From: Verrucomicrobiales bacterium
GTDB taxonomy: Bacteria; Verrucomicrobiota; Verrucomicrobiae; Limisphaerales; UBA9464
NCBI GenBank assembly: GCA_005789375.1
Contig: SXXZ01000189.1
Coordinates: 1 to 9,760 of the forward strand
DNA length: 9,760 bases
Direction of reading: 5' to 3'
A program made the translations under genes and the position numbers. Positions 1 to 6,528 of this stretch are shown one piece after another; the first letter of the stretch is position 1; each line of letters starts with the position of its first letter. A model generated the notes under the pieces. That model worked only from the letters and a program-made list of their open reading frames with translations. It did not search any database and was not told the origin of the DNA.

Positions 1-92
1 ACGAGGAAGACATCCGCTTCCTGGACAATCAGGCCACCGTCATCAAGGACGGCGACGAGATTAGCATCATTCCGGCCATAGCTGGGGGTTGA
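1..92 (+). CDS. MoaD/ThiS-family sulfur carrier protein, CysO-like (3' end only)
   Basis: Only the last 29 codons are in the window, read in the frame that ends at TGA 90-92; the 5' end is outside. The visible peptide runs from RFLDNQATVIKDGDEI to SIIPAIAGG. The pattern 'D-G-D-x-(I/V)-x-I-(I/L)-P-A-(I/V)-A-G-G' with a terminal Gly-Gly is characteristic of ubiquitin-fold sulfur carriers of the MoaD/ThiS family, and the 'ED(I/V)RF' stretch before it resembles CysO-like members used in cysteine or homocysteine synthesis. In the family the terminal glycine is adenylated by a ThiF/MoeB-type enzyme and converted to a thiocarboxylate that donates sulfur in the cytosol. The NIL-domain gene 35 bp downstream supports a role in sulfur amino-acid synthesis rather than molybdopterin synthesis, but this is inference from context. 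MoaD or ThiS proper cannot be excluded from the tail alone. Confidence 0.8.
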   Translation, partial: EEDIRFLDNQATVIKDGDEISIIPAIAGG

Positions 93-127
93 TCCTTTCA
101 AGCTTTCCCAACCTCTCCAACGGCCCC

Positions 128-487
128 ATGCCCACCAAAATTTCCAAGCCCGCCAAGGCCACAACGCCTCCCAAGGGTGCTCCAAAAGGTGCTCCAAAAG
201 CTTCCAAGGCGGTCAAGCCGTTGCGAAAGAGTTTGGACTCTGACAAGACCTCCGCTCGTTTCTGGCTGACCTACCCGCCTCAGCGCATCAAGGCGCCGGT
301 GATCTGGAAACTGGGGCATCAGTTCAAGCTGGTGACAAGCATCCGCCAGGCGAGTGTGACGGATGTGGTCGGTATTGTTTGCCTGGAAATCGAAGGGGCT
401 GCTTCTGAGATCACCGCCGGGGTGCAATGGCTCAAGAAGCAGGGCGTGCGCGTTGAACCGGTGGAACTAAGCGCGGTCGAATCCTGA
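128..487 (+). CDS. NIL-domain protein with basic Lys/Pro/Ala-rich N-terminal tail
   Basis: A 119-residue protein. Residues about 42-115 (ARFWLTYPP through GVRVEPVEL) match the NIL domain, the small ferredoxin-like fold found at the C-terminus of MetN methionine transporters and in NIL-ferredoxin proteins of homocysteine synthesis: a start motif 'FWLTYP', a central strand 'VVGIVCLEIEG', and a closing 'WLKKQGVRVEPVE'. Residues 1-37 form a disordered tail with nine Lys, one Arg and no acidic residue, built on PKGA/PKAS repeats. I chose ATG 128; no clear Shine-Dalgarno precedes it. A TTG at 89-91 overlaps the upstream stop (TTGA) in the same frame and would add 13 residues, but they look unlike conserved protein. 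The gene follows the sulfur carrier in the same direction and ends before a strong terminator (577-617), so the two are probably one operon. A role in carrier-dependent sulfur transfer or homocysteine formation is inference. Confidence 0.8.
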   Translation: MPTKISKPAKATTPPKGAPKGAPKASKAVKPLRKSLDSDKTSARFWLTYPPQRIKAPVIWKLGHQFKLVTSIRQASVTDVVGIVCLEIEGAASEITAGVQWLKKQGVRVEPVELSAVES

Positions 488-490
488 AAT

Positions 491-526
491 CGCTCAACAC
501 CCCGCTCAATAAAACGCTCAATAAAA
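491..526 (+). repeat. 12-bp tandem repeat, three units
   Basis: Positions 503-514 and 515-526 are identical copies of cgctcaataaaa, and 491-502 (cgctcaacaccc) is a degenerate first unit sharing the first seven bases. The array lies just after the stop of the NIL-domain gene in the convergent intergenic space. Read on the minus strand it supplies TTTTATT tracts next to the hairpin at 524-556. Confidence 0.75.
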
Positions 527-556
527 CTCCGCTCACGACTGTGAGTCCGTGAGTTT
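515..556 (-). terminator. Possible terminator of the minus-strand TPR/FG-GAP gene
   Basis: On the minus strand the sequence folds as a compound hairpin. The outer arms are aaactc (556-551) and gagttt (529-524). Inside them, ctcac (545-541) pairs with gtgag (536-532) around a 4-nt loop, with an asymmetric internal loop between the stems. It is followed by TATTGAGCGTTTTATT, so T-rich but interrupted. It lies about 40 bp past the stop of the leftward gene that ends at 598. The stem is modest and the T tract imperfect, so confidence is limited. Confidence 0.35.
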
Positions 557-576
557 AGAGGGTTGAGAGTTTTCGT

Positions 577-617
577 CAGGCCGAGCCCTTACTAGGGTTA
601 TCGGCCTGTTTTGTTTT
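577..617 (+). terminator. Strong rho-independent terminator for the sulfur carrier/NIL operon
   Basis: caggccga (577-584) pairs perfectly with tcggcctg (601-608). An upper stem ccct/aggg (586-589 with 594-597) closes a tact loop, with a small asymmetric bulge between the stems. The run ttttgtttt follows at 609-617. The polarity of the T tract fits rightward transcription only. The hairpin overlaps the last codons and the stop (598-600) of the convergent gene, so the two transcription units share 3' sequence. Confidence 0.8.
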
Positions 618-3600
618 GCACGCGCTTGTTTTCCACGCGTTTGGCTTCCACGCGCTCGTAGTTCAACGGGCCCACCCAACGCGTGTTGAGCTGTTGGTGC
701 AGGGCATCGCTGGGGAAGAGCGGGCGGGCCTCCCGGCCGTGACGGGTGTCGTCCATGCCGTGCCAAGGCAGGGGCTCGATGCGGTCTCCGGCGGCGACAT
801 GGTAATCGGCATCCTTGTTCCATCCGACGGTCCAGAGGAAGAAGCGCCGCGTGTGTCCGGAAGGGATCTTCGGTAGGGCGTCCGCGGCAAAAGCGAGCGT
901 CAATTCATCGCCCGCGGCCACCGTCACCACCCCGTTGTCTTCTGCTGCGATGAGCCCATCGACCGAGCCATATCGGGTGGCCCAACCGCTGGGGGTGATC
1001 CGCCACGACGGGCGCTGACGGACATCCTCATGCAAAGGGGTGAGCGGGTCTGAGGGGCCTGTGGCGGCAAACTCTCCGTAGCCATGCCAATGGAGGTCGC
1101 TCGAGGTGGGGCGCAGGGTACCAACCTCAGCGGGTTGGTTGTTTTGGAACAGGGCGATGCGGTCCCAGTGCAGTTCAAATGCGTAGGTCAACCGCAGGCG
1201 TCGAGTCCCCTCCGGCAGGTGGCCTCCCAAGGGCACGAGGATGGTTTTGGTGCGCCCGGCCGGCACGCCAACGGTCACCGGTCGGAGCGGTTTCCATTGG
1301 TCTGGTGCGGTCTCTGCTTCGAGCTGGGGGAAGGGAAAAGGTAACTCCGGATCATGGCTCCCGGCGATGTTGGCCATGCCGCCGCCGAAGCGCAGCCAAC
1401 CGCTGAGGGCCAGGGTGAGTCCCGGGTGGTTGGTCAGGGGCCCGAAATCGAGAACGATCGAAGTGGGTTCCGACAAGCCTCGCAGTTGGGGAGCCCGTAG
1501 GCGCGGGGAAAATCGCTGTCCATCTTCTTGATCTAACGTGGCGGTCAGAGACGAACCATCGCCTGCCTGAGCCTCTCGGAGAGGAACACGACCCGAGAGA
1601 ATTCGCAGTTCGTGGCGAGGGAAGGGCGGTCCAGGCACCAGTTTGCTCGTGGAATGCGCCTCGGTGTTCGCCGGAATGTCGACCCAGCCGAGCTTGGCTT
1701 CGTCGAGGTAGAGGATTTCGCGCAACTCCTCGGTGAGTTGCACGGTGTAGCGGCCCTCTTTGGGAACAAAATCGGCTGAACCGCCGAGCGACACCCATTC
1801 CCGAGGGTCGGCCACGATGTTGTGGCCGGGTCGGGAGGGGAGTCCTACCGGCGCAGAGCTGAGAATGTCGGTCAGGAAGCGGAACCGGGTGCCATCCCAG
1901 GCGTAGAGGTAAGGGCAGGAGCCCGTCGGGTTCTTGGGCTCGATGAGGTCGATCACCTGCTTCGGGTGGGCGCTCACCCCAAACAAGGGTTGGGTATCGG
2001 CCCAGCGGGCCAGGACTGTTTCGATGTCTTTGTGGCGTCCCACGCCGATCTCCACGGGCTTGCGTTGGACGCTGCGCAGGGCTCGCCAATTGCCGGCGTT
2101 GAGCTCGATGTGCAGGCCGATGCCGCTGAAATTCGATCGGTTGCCAATGGGGCGAAACTTCACCAAGCCGTTGGCGTTGGCCCCCTCGTTGCGGAAGAAC
2201 CGGACTCCGCCCCCTTGAGTCTCCAGCATGCAGTCAATGTCGCCGTCTTGATCAAAGTCCGCAAAGGCGGCATGGCGCACGGTGGAGCCTGCTAGGCTCT
2301 TGAGTCCCAGCGACTCGGTCATTTCGTGGAAACCCCGGCGGCCGCGGTTGCGCCAGACTCGGAGTCCATCGGTGCCCCAAGTAATCAGGTCGAGCCAGCC
2401 ATCGTTGTCGTAGTCGAGGGCGCGGATCTTTTGGATCCCGTTTTTCTTGGCCGGGAGGCGCAAGGGTTCACGGAGTCCTCCGAAATAGAGGGAGACCGCG
2501 GTCTCGGTCACCAGAACCACGTCGGCCCGAAGGTCGTTGTTGAAATCTCCCACGGCCAGGCATCGAGCCACTGGCCAGTCCGTGGGCTGAGCCATCGCCG
2601 ACAAGCCCTCCCGACGTTGATTGGACAGGATCCAGGGCGGCTCTCCCTTGCGCGTCAGCAGCACATCCGGGAGGTCGTCGTTGTTCCAATCTTCGATGGT
2701 CACCGAAGTGACGCCGGTGACATCAAATCCATCGCCCGGACTTGGCTTGCGTTCGCGGAAGATGGCCGTTCCGTAATTGGTGAAGGCCCTAAGTCGGCCT
2801 TCTGGGGTGACCGCTAGCAGCGCCAATTTGCCCGTGATGTCGATGTCCCCCAGGCTGGCGTCCGTTCCCTTCAGGGCTCGGATTCCACCCAGAGCCGATC
2901 CGTCGGTGATGAACCCGTTAGTGGCGAACTTAAGCAATTGGGAGCCGTTGGATCCCACGAGCAACGCGTCGTCGTAGCGGTCGTTGTTTAGGTCTCCAAC
3001 GACGATTTCTTGAACCGTTCCGACCGTGGAGTTGAGCGGCTCAGACCTTGCCACGAAGGTGGCGTTGGAGTTCCAAAGGAGGCGCAACTGCCCTTGGTCA
3101 TCGGTGAGCAAAACATCATTCCAACCGCGACGGTTCAGGTCGAACAAACCGAACGGACCCCTCAGTCGACTCGCCTCCGGGCCTAGGGCTCGGGCGGTGT
3201 CCTCGACAAATTGGACGGAGACTGGGTCGGATTCGGGCTGCTCGAGAGCGAACGGAGCCAGGATCTCGGTGTACTTGCATTTCTCGAAGAGTGCCGGGTT
3301 GTCGGCCGCCTGAGACTTTCCGGCCGCGACCCTTTGGTGCTCAGCCAGTTCGGCCGATGCTTGTTCCCGGGCTCCCTGCCGCAGGTAGGACTGGCTGAGT
3401 TGATAGTGGGCCGAAGGGTGATCCTTGTCGAATTCGATCACCTCGACGAACTGCTCGGCGGCGTCGGGGAAGCGTCCCCACCCTGCATAGGCAAGGCCCA
3501 GCTGGAAGCTCACGGTGTTGAGGGTGCGGTCGGCTTGCTTGGCCTCGGTCAGCGACTGGACCGCGTTGGAAAAGGCACCCATGCGGAGATGGGCGCAGCC

Positions 3601-3945
3601 AGCCAGGTAGTGAGCTGCGCCGCGACCGGGTTCGACTTGCAGCGCCTCACGGGCATGGACCAAAGCCTGAGAAGGTTGGCTCGCCAAGAGGAAGGCGTTA
3701 GCCAAGTTCAGGTGAACGTCTGGATTGGACGGGTTCATCGACAAGGCCACCTGGAAGGCCTCGATCGCCCGCCGCGCATCGCCCGCGGCGTAGTAGCCAC
3801 GACCGGCGTTCATGTGGGTGGCGAACTGGGAGTCCTCGTTGGAGGCCCGGTTGAACCACCAGGCCGTCGCCGCGATCCCAATAATAAATAGGAAAATGCC
3901 CACCACCAACGCGGGTGCGGCCGGGGATTTCTTCGGAGGACTCAT
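598..3945 (-). CDS. Membrane-anchored TPR / FG-GAP (VCBS) propeller / ASPIC-UnbV protein
   Basis: An 1115-residue protein. A basic start (KK at 5-6) and a hydrophobic segment at about 11-31 form an uncleaved anchor or signal sequence, so the rest is probably periplasmic or surface exposed. Five TPRs with exact 34-residue spacing occupy about 42-210. Seven FG-GAP/VCBS-type loops follow at 269, 318, 367, 419, 467, 511 and 563, for example DLNNDRYDD, DFNNDLRAD, DYDNDGWLD and DFDQDGDID. The one at 367 has lost its calcium-type acidic residues. Residues about 593-668 resemble the ASPIC/UnbV domain of CRTAC1-like proteins. A 'CPYLYAWDGTRFRFLTD' block (677-693) starts a long beta-rich C-terminal region containing 'FLWTVGWNKDADYHV' (1036-1050), both familiar from related large proteins of Verrucomicrobiota and Acidobacteriota. 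The ATG at 3945 gives the anchor directly; no Shine-Dalgarno is visible. It lies 85 bp after dapF on the same strand. No enzyme active site is evident; a scaffold or ligand-binding role is inference. Confidence 0.9.
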   Translation of the reverse strand: MSPPKKSPAAPALVVGIFLFIIGIAATAWWFNRASNEDSQFATHMNAGRGYYAAGDARRAIEAFQVALSMNPSNPDVHLNLANAFLLASQPSQALVHAREALQVEPGRGAAHYLAGCAHLRMGAFSNAVQSLTEAKQADRTLNTVSFQLGLAYAGWGRFPDAAEQFVEVIEFDKDHPSAHYQLSQSYLRQGAREQASAELAEHQRVAAGKSQAADNPALFEKCKYTEILAPFALEQPESDPVSVQFVEDTARALGPEASRLRGPFGLFDLNRRGWNDVLLTDDQGQLRLLWNSNATFVARSEPLNSTVGTVQEIVVGDLNNDRYDDALLVGSNGSQLLKFATNGFITDGSALGGIRALKGTDASLGDIDITGKLALLAVTPEGRLRAFTNYGTAIFRERKPSPGDGFDVTGVTSVTIEDWNNDDLPDVLLTRKGEPPWILSNQRREGLSAMAQPTDWPVARCLAVGDFNNDLRADVVLVTETAVSLYFGGLREPLRLPAKKNGIQKIRALDYDNDGWLDLITWGTDGLRVWRNRGRRGFHEMTESLGLKSLAGSTVRHAAFADFDQDGDIDCMLETQGGGVRFFRNEGANANGLVKFRPIGNRSNFSGIGLHIELNAGNWRALRSVQRKPVEIGVGRHKDIETVLARWADTQPLFGVSAHPKQVIDLIEPKNPTGSCPYLYAWDGTRFRFLTDILSSAPVGLPSRPGHNIVADPREWVSLGGSADFVPKEGRYTVQLTEELREILYLDEAKLGWVDIPANTEAHSTSKLVPGPPFPRHELRILSGRVPLREAQAGDGSSLTATLDQEDGQRFSPRLRAPQLRGLSEPTSIVLDFGPLTNHPGLTLALSGWLRFGGGMANIAGSHDPELPFPFPQLEAETAPDQWKPLRPVTVGVPAGRTKTILVPLGGHLPEGTRRLRLTYAFELHWDRIALFQNNQPAEVGTLRPTSSDLHWHGYGEFAATGPSDPLTPLHEDVRQRPSWRITPSGWATRYGSVDGLIAAEDNGVVTVAAGDELTLAFAADALPKIPSGHTRRFFLWTVGWNKDADYHVAAGDRIEPLPWHGMDDTRHGREARPLFPSDALHQQLNTRWVGPLNYERVEAKRVENKRVQNKTGR
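610..654 (-). repeat. 15-bp tandem repeat encoding the C-terminal RVxxK pentads
   Basis: Three adjacent 15-bp units on the minus strand (cgcgtggaagccaaa, cgcgtggaaaacaag, cgcgtgcaaaacaaa; at 654-640, 639-625 and 624-610) encode RVEAK, RVENK and RVQNK, residues 1098-1112 of the TPR/FG-GAP protein. The last unit overlaps the T tract of the opposing terminator. Confidence 0.8.
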
Positions 3946-4030
3946 GCGGGTCTGGACAAACTACTTTGAAATAGCAAAAAGCAACACCCTGACAGCCCGG
4001 GCGACTGCGCGGGATCTAGAGCCAGCGGTG

Positions 4031-4846
4031 TCAGATCAGAATCCGTCCTTCGAAGACGAAGGAGGCCGGTCCGCCGAGTCGAACATTATTGAAGCCTCCT
4101 TGGCCATCGGCTTGGAAAGAAACACTCAATTCATCTCCGCCCTGCACCTGGATGCGGATGGGTGAGGAGAAGCCGTGCAGACGGGAGGCTACCAGAGCGC
4201 TGGCGGTCACACCGGTGCCGCAGGCCAGGGTTTCTCCTTCGACACCCCGCTCATAAGTCCGAACGCGGAGTTGGTTGGGGCCGATGATTTGAACGAAGTT
4301 CACATTGGTGCCGCGCGGCTTGAAGTGGTCGTGCCAGCGCAGTTCTGAGCCAAGAGGCTGGACCATGGCCTTGTCGGCGTCTTCCACGAAGACCACGGCA
4401 TGCGGCACTCCCGTGTTGATGGAACTGACATCTAAGACTCCAGCTTGTGTCGTGACCTTCTCCGAGAGGCGGAGGTCGTGCGGAGCTGTGAGGTTGATGG
4501 TCACCCGCTCTCCCTGGAACTCGGCGGTGATCACGCCGGCGGCGGTTTCAAAGGTCACCGTGGGCTTGGTCCAACCGGTGGTCCGTTGGATGTACCGCGC
4601 AAAGCAACGGGCGCCGTTGCCGCACATGGCGGCATCCGATCCATCGGAGTTGTAGAAGCGCCAGGCCCAGTCGGCCTTGCCGGTGAGGCTGGGCACCAGA
4701 AGCATGAGGCCGTCGGCTCCGATGCCGAACTGCCGGTGACATAATTTGGCCACCTGCTCCGGAGTTAGCACGATGCGGGCATTGCGGTTGTCGAGCAGGA
4801 TGAAGTCATTCCCGGCCCCGCTCATCTTGAGAAACTCCAGAGTCAT
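4031..4846 (-). CDS. dapF: Diaminopimelate epimerase DapF
   Basis: 271 residues, close to the usual 270-280. The enzyme interconverts LL- and meso-diaminopimelate in the cytosol, the last step before lysine and the source of meso-DAP for peptidoglycan. All signature blocks are present: KMSGAGNDF at 7-15; YNSDGSDAAMCGNGAR at 65-80 with catalytic Cys75; NTGVPHAV at 144-151; GTNVNF at 179-184; and YERGVEGETLACGTG at 198-212 with the second catalytic Cys209. Substrate-contacting residues expected from the family (Asn13, Asn66, Asn144, Asn181, Glu199-Arg200) are in place, so the enzyme should be active. The start is fixed by the conserved 'MxFxKMxGxGNDF' opening. No Shine-Dalgarno precedes the ATG, and a good promoter ends only 11 bp upstream. 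It is divergent from panC and lies upstream of the TPR/FG-GAP gene; I see no convincing terminator in the 85 bp between them, so read-through is possible. Confidence 0.97.
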   Translation of the reverse strand: MTLEFLKMSGAGNDFILLDNRNARIVLTPEQVAKLCHRQFGIGADGLMLLVPSLTGKADWAWRFYNSDGSDAAMCGNGARCFARYIQRTTGWTKPTVTFETAAGVITAEFQGERVTINLTAPHDLRLSEKVTTQAGVLDVSSINTGVPHAVVFVEDADKAMVQPLGSELRWHDHFKPRGTNVNFVQIIGPNQLRVRTYERGVEGETLACGTGVTASALVASRLHGFSSPIRIQVQGGDELSVSFQADGQGGFNNVRLGGPASFVFEGRILI

Positions 4847-4857
4847 GTCGGAGGTAG

Positions 4858-4885
4858 ATCATAGGCCGATGTCCTGCCGCGACAA
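4858..4885 (-). promoter_or_regulatory. Candidate sigma-70 promoter of dapF, near-leaderless
   Basis: On the minus strand TTGTCG (4885-4880) and TATGAT (4863-4858) are separated by 16 bp; the -10 box differs from TATAAT at one position. The -10 box ends 11 bp before the dapF ATG, so transcription would be expected to start roughly 4-6 nt before the start codon. This fits the lack of a Shine-Dalgarno at dapF. Promoter prediction by eye is error-prone. Confidence 0.4.
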
Positions 4886-4959
4886 GAGTTCGGAAAGGTT
4901 GGGAATCCTAATGCGTAAAGGCGTCCGAGGCTTGGATCGCCGTGGGCTTGAACTTCGCC

Positions 4960-4975
4960 AGCCTGTGCGCAGGCT
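4960..4975 (+). other. Perfect hairpin directly before panC
   Basis: agcctg (4960-4965) and caggct (4970-4975) form a perfect 6-bp stem with a tgcg tetraloop, ending 6 bp before the panC ATG at 4982. Only three T residues follow the stem at most, so it is not a typical terminator. In the mRNA it would cover the position where a ribosome binding site should be. Whether it regulates translation is unknown. Confidence 0.45.
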
Positions 4976-4981
4976 TTCGGT

Positions 4982-5848
4982 ATGCGAATTATCCGCTCAC
5001 CCAAGGCCATGCAGCGTCAGGCGCTGCAGTGGCGGAGCCGGGGCCTCCGCGTCGGCTTTGTACCGACCATGGGGTACTTGCATGCCGGTCATTTGAGTTT
5101 GGTACACGAAGCACGGCGGCGGGTCGGGGCCGATGGGGTAGTGGTCGTCAGCATTTATGTGAATCCCACCCAGTTCGCACCGACCGAAGATTTGGCCAAG
5201 TACCCCAGAGACTTCGCTCGGGATTCCCAATTGTGCCGCGAGGCAGGGGTAGACGTAATTTTTGCGCCGACGGATGGCGATATGTATGCGGGGCGCGAGG
5301 ACGGGAATTACTCCACTTATGTTGTCGAGGAAGGGTTGACGCAGGGTCTGGAGGGTTCTTCGCGTCCCACTCATTTCCGAGGCGTGACTACTGTCGTGGC
5401 GAAGCTCTTCAACTGCGTGTTGCCCGAGGTTTCGGTCTTCGGGGCCAAAGACTGGCAGCAGGCGGCCGTGATCCGGCGCATGGTGACAGACCTTCAGTTC
5501 CCGATCCGGATCGTGGTGGCGCCAACCACGCGTGAATCGGATGGCCTCGCGATGAGTTCGCGCAATCGATACCTGCAACCCGAGGAGCGGGTGCAAGCCA
5601 CTGTCTTGTGGCGGTCCCAGAAATGGGTCCGTCAGGAGGTTCGGCGATTTGTGGACGGTGTTCCATCAACCCGGCTCCGTCAGGGAGTGGAAGCCTTGGT
5701 GGCCGAGTGTCCGGCCGCGCGTCTAGACTACATCGCCTTCGTCGATCCGGACACACTGCGCCCGGTGGACTTGGTCCGCCGAGGGCATCGCATCGTCTTG
5801 GCGGTCTTCGTCGGCAAGACGCGCCTCATCGACAACGGCGCGATCTGA
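4982..5848 (+). CDS. panC: Pantoate-beta-alanine ligase (pantothenate synthetase) PanC
   Basis: 288 residues, the normal length. It joins D-pantoate to beta-alanine using ATP, through a pantoyl-adenylate, as the last step of pantothenate (vitamin B5) synthesis in the cytosol. The nucleotidyltransferase HIGH-type motif is PTMGYLHAGH (28-37, His34/His37). Further family blocks are NPTQFAPTEDLAKYPR (61-76), HFRGVTTVVAKLFN (131-144), FGAKDWQQ (153-160) and the KMSKS-like RESDGLAMSSRN (184-195). The C-terminal domain ends in GKTRLIDN (279-286). Position 155 is Ala where many homologues have Glu, Gln or Arg. The start is set by the usual distance of about 28 residues to PTMG. No Shine-Dalgarno is visible, and a hairpin lies immediately upstream. 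No other pantothenate gene (panB, panD) is in the window. The gene is divergent from dapF and its stop is 21 bp from that of the convergent ankyrin lipoprotein. Confidence 0.97.
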   Translation: MRIIRSPKAMQRQALQWRSRGLRVGFVPTMGYLHAGHLSLVHEARRRVGADGVVVVSIYVNPTQFAPTEDLAKYPRDFARDSQLCREAGVDVIFAPTDGDMYAGREDGNYSTYVVEEGLTQGLEGSSRPTHFRGVTTVVAKLFNCVLPEVSVFGAKDWQQAAVIRRMVTDLQFPIRIVVAPTTRESDGLAMSSRNRYLQPEERVQATVLWRSQKWVRQEVRRFVDGVPSTRLRQGVEALVAECPAARLDYIAFVDPDTLRPVDLVRRGHRIVLAVFVGKTRLIDNGAI

Positions 5849-5869
5849 TTGGATCCGAGGTCCGATCGC

Positions 5870-6418
5870 CTAACGCAGCAGGTTGGCGATTTTTGGGCGG
5901 GTTGCCTTGAGTTGTTCGTAATCGAGTTTCAAGCCCGCGGGAGCGAGAACGGCCTGCAAGAAGTCGTAAAGACCTTTGACCTGATCGAAAGGCACTGAGA
6001 CGGAATCTAGGGCCGTTTTTCCTGCCTTGTCTTTGGCCTGCTTGTCGGCGCCGTGAGCCAACAAGTGTTGCACGATTTCGGTGCGGCAGAAGAACGCGGC
6101 GACGAGGAGGGGGGTGGCCCCATCGTTGTTCCGGGCGTTCACATCGGCTCCCGCCTGAACCAAGGCTTGCACCGCCTCCAGGTGACCGAACACCGCGGCC
6201 GTGTGCAACGGGCTGCCCCCGCTGTCTGGCGCTTTTTCGTTCAAATTCGAGGTGGCCTTAATGTGCTGTTGGATGGCCTCCAGGTTTCCGGTTCGGGCCG
6301 CTTCTTGGATGCTGATGGCCGGCGGGGCCGATTTGCTGGCGCTAGGGGGCGTCGGCTTGCCGCACCCGGCCAGCAAGGTGAGCAACAACAGGGATGAGGC
6401 GAGTGTCTTCATGTTCAT
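5870..6418 (-). CDS. Ankyrin-repeat lipoprotein
   Basis: 182 residues. The N-terminus is a lipoprotein signal: a hydrophobic run to LLAGC, with the lipobox Cys at 19, followed by a Ser/Pro/Ala-rich linker (about 20-35). The mature protein should be lipid-anchored on the periplasmic side of a membrane. Ankyrin repeats cover about 36-133, with clear signatures SPLHTAAVFGHLEAVQALVQAGADVN (69-94, in part) and ATPLLVAAFFCRTEIV (101-116), plus degenerate first and last repeats. A C-terminal segment (about 149-182) ends with LDYEQLKATRPKIANLLR. The whole mature part resembles the ankyrin half of the protein encoded at 8402-9760. ATG at 6418 or at 6412 (Met3) could be the start; either leaves the signal intact, and a weak TTGAG lies upstream. 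It follows the FecR-like gene after 110 bp on the same strand. A TTGTCA in that gap has no matching -10 box and no terminator is evident, so cotranscription is undecided. Its partner is unknown. Confidence 0.9.
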   Translation of the reverse strand: MNMKTLASSLLLLTLLAGCGKPTPPSASKSAPPAISIQEAARTGNLEAIQQHIKATSNLNEKAPDSGGSPLHTAAVFGHLEAVQALVQAGADVNARNNDGATPLLVAAFFCRTEIVQHLLAHGADKQAKDKAGKTALDSVSVPFDQVKGLYDFLQAVLAPAGLKLDYEQLKATRPKIANLLR

Positions 6419-6528
6419 GGTCTCAAGTTCAACGGACGGAAAATGGGAATCCTGACAACGATTTCAGCGCGAGAGCGAGGATGGCTGGATTTGCGCCGAA
6501 GGCCCTCAGATGGCTTGGGATCATCGGG

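Noticed and set aside
140..220. Near-repeats of gctccaaaag in the NIL-domain gene as a separate repeat element
   Set aside because: They are explained by the PKGA/PKAS codons of the basic tail and are in frame with the protein.
1352..2089. 245-residue open frame on the minus strand
   Set aside because: It lies wholly inside the TPR/FG-GAP gene in another frame on the same strand, and its Arg/Pro-rich composition is that of a frame shadow.
3211..3891. 226-residue plus-strand open frame
   Set aside because: It is antisense to the well-supported TPR region; no recognisable domain.
3946..4030. Possible promoter or terminator between dapF and the TPR/FG-GAP gene
   Set aside because: On the minus strand cgccc/gggtg could form a weak 5-bp stem before ttgctttttgc, and TTGCTT/TAGTTT boxes exist with 15-bp spacing. 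Both are too poor to call.
4942..5535. 197-residue plus-strand frame overlapping panC
   Set aside because: Frame shadow of panC; the panC frame carries every family motif.
5849..5869. Terminator between panC and the ankyrin lipoprotein gene
   Set aside because: The 21-bp gap has GGATCC and GGTCC bits but no stable hairpin with a T tract in either direction.
6419..6528. Separate promoter for the ankyrin lipoprotein
   Set aside because: A TTGTCA on the minus strand looks like a -35 box, but no acceptable -10 box lies 16-18 bp downstream.
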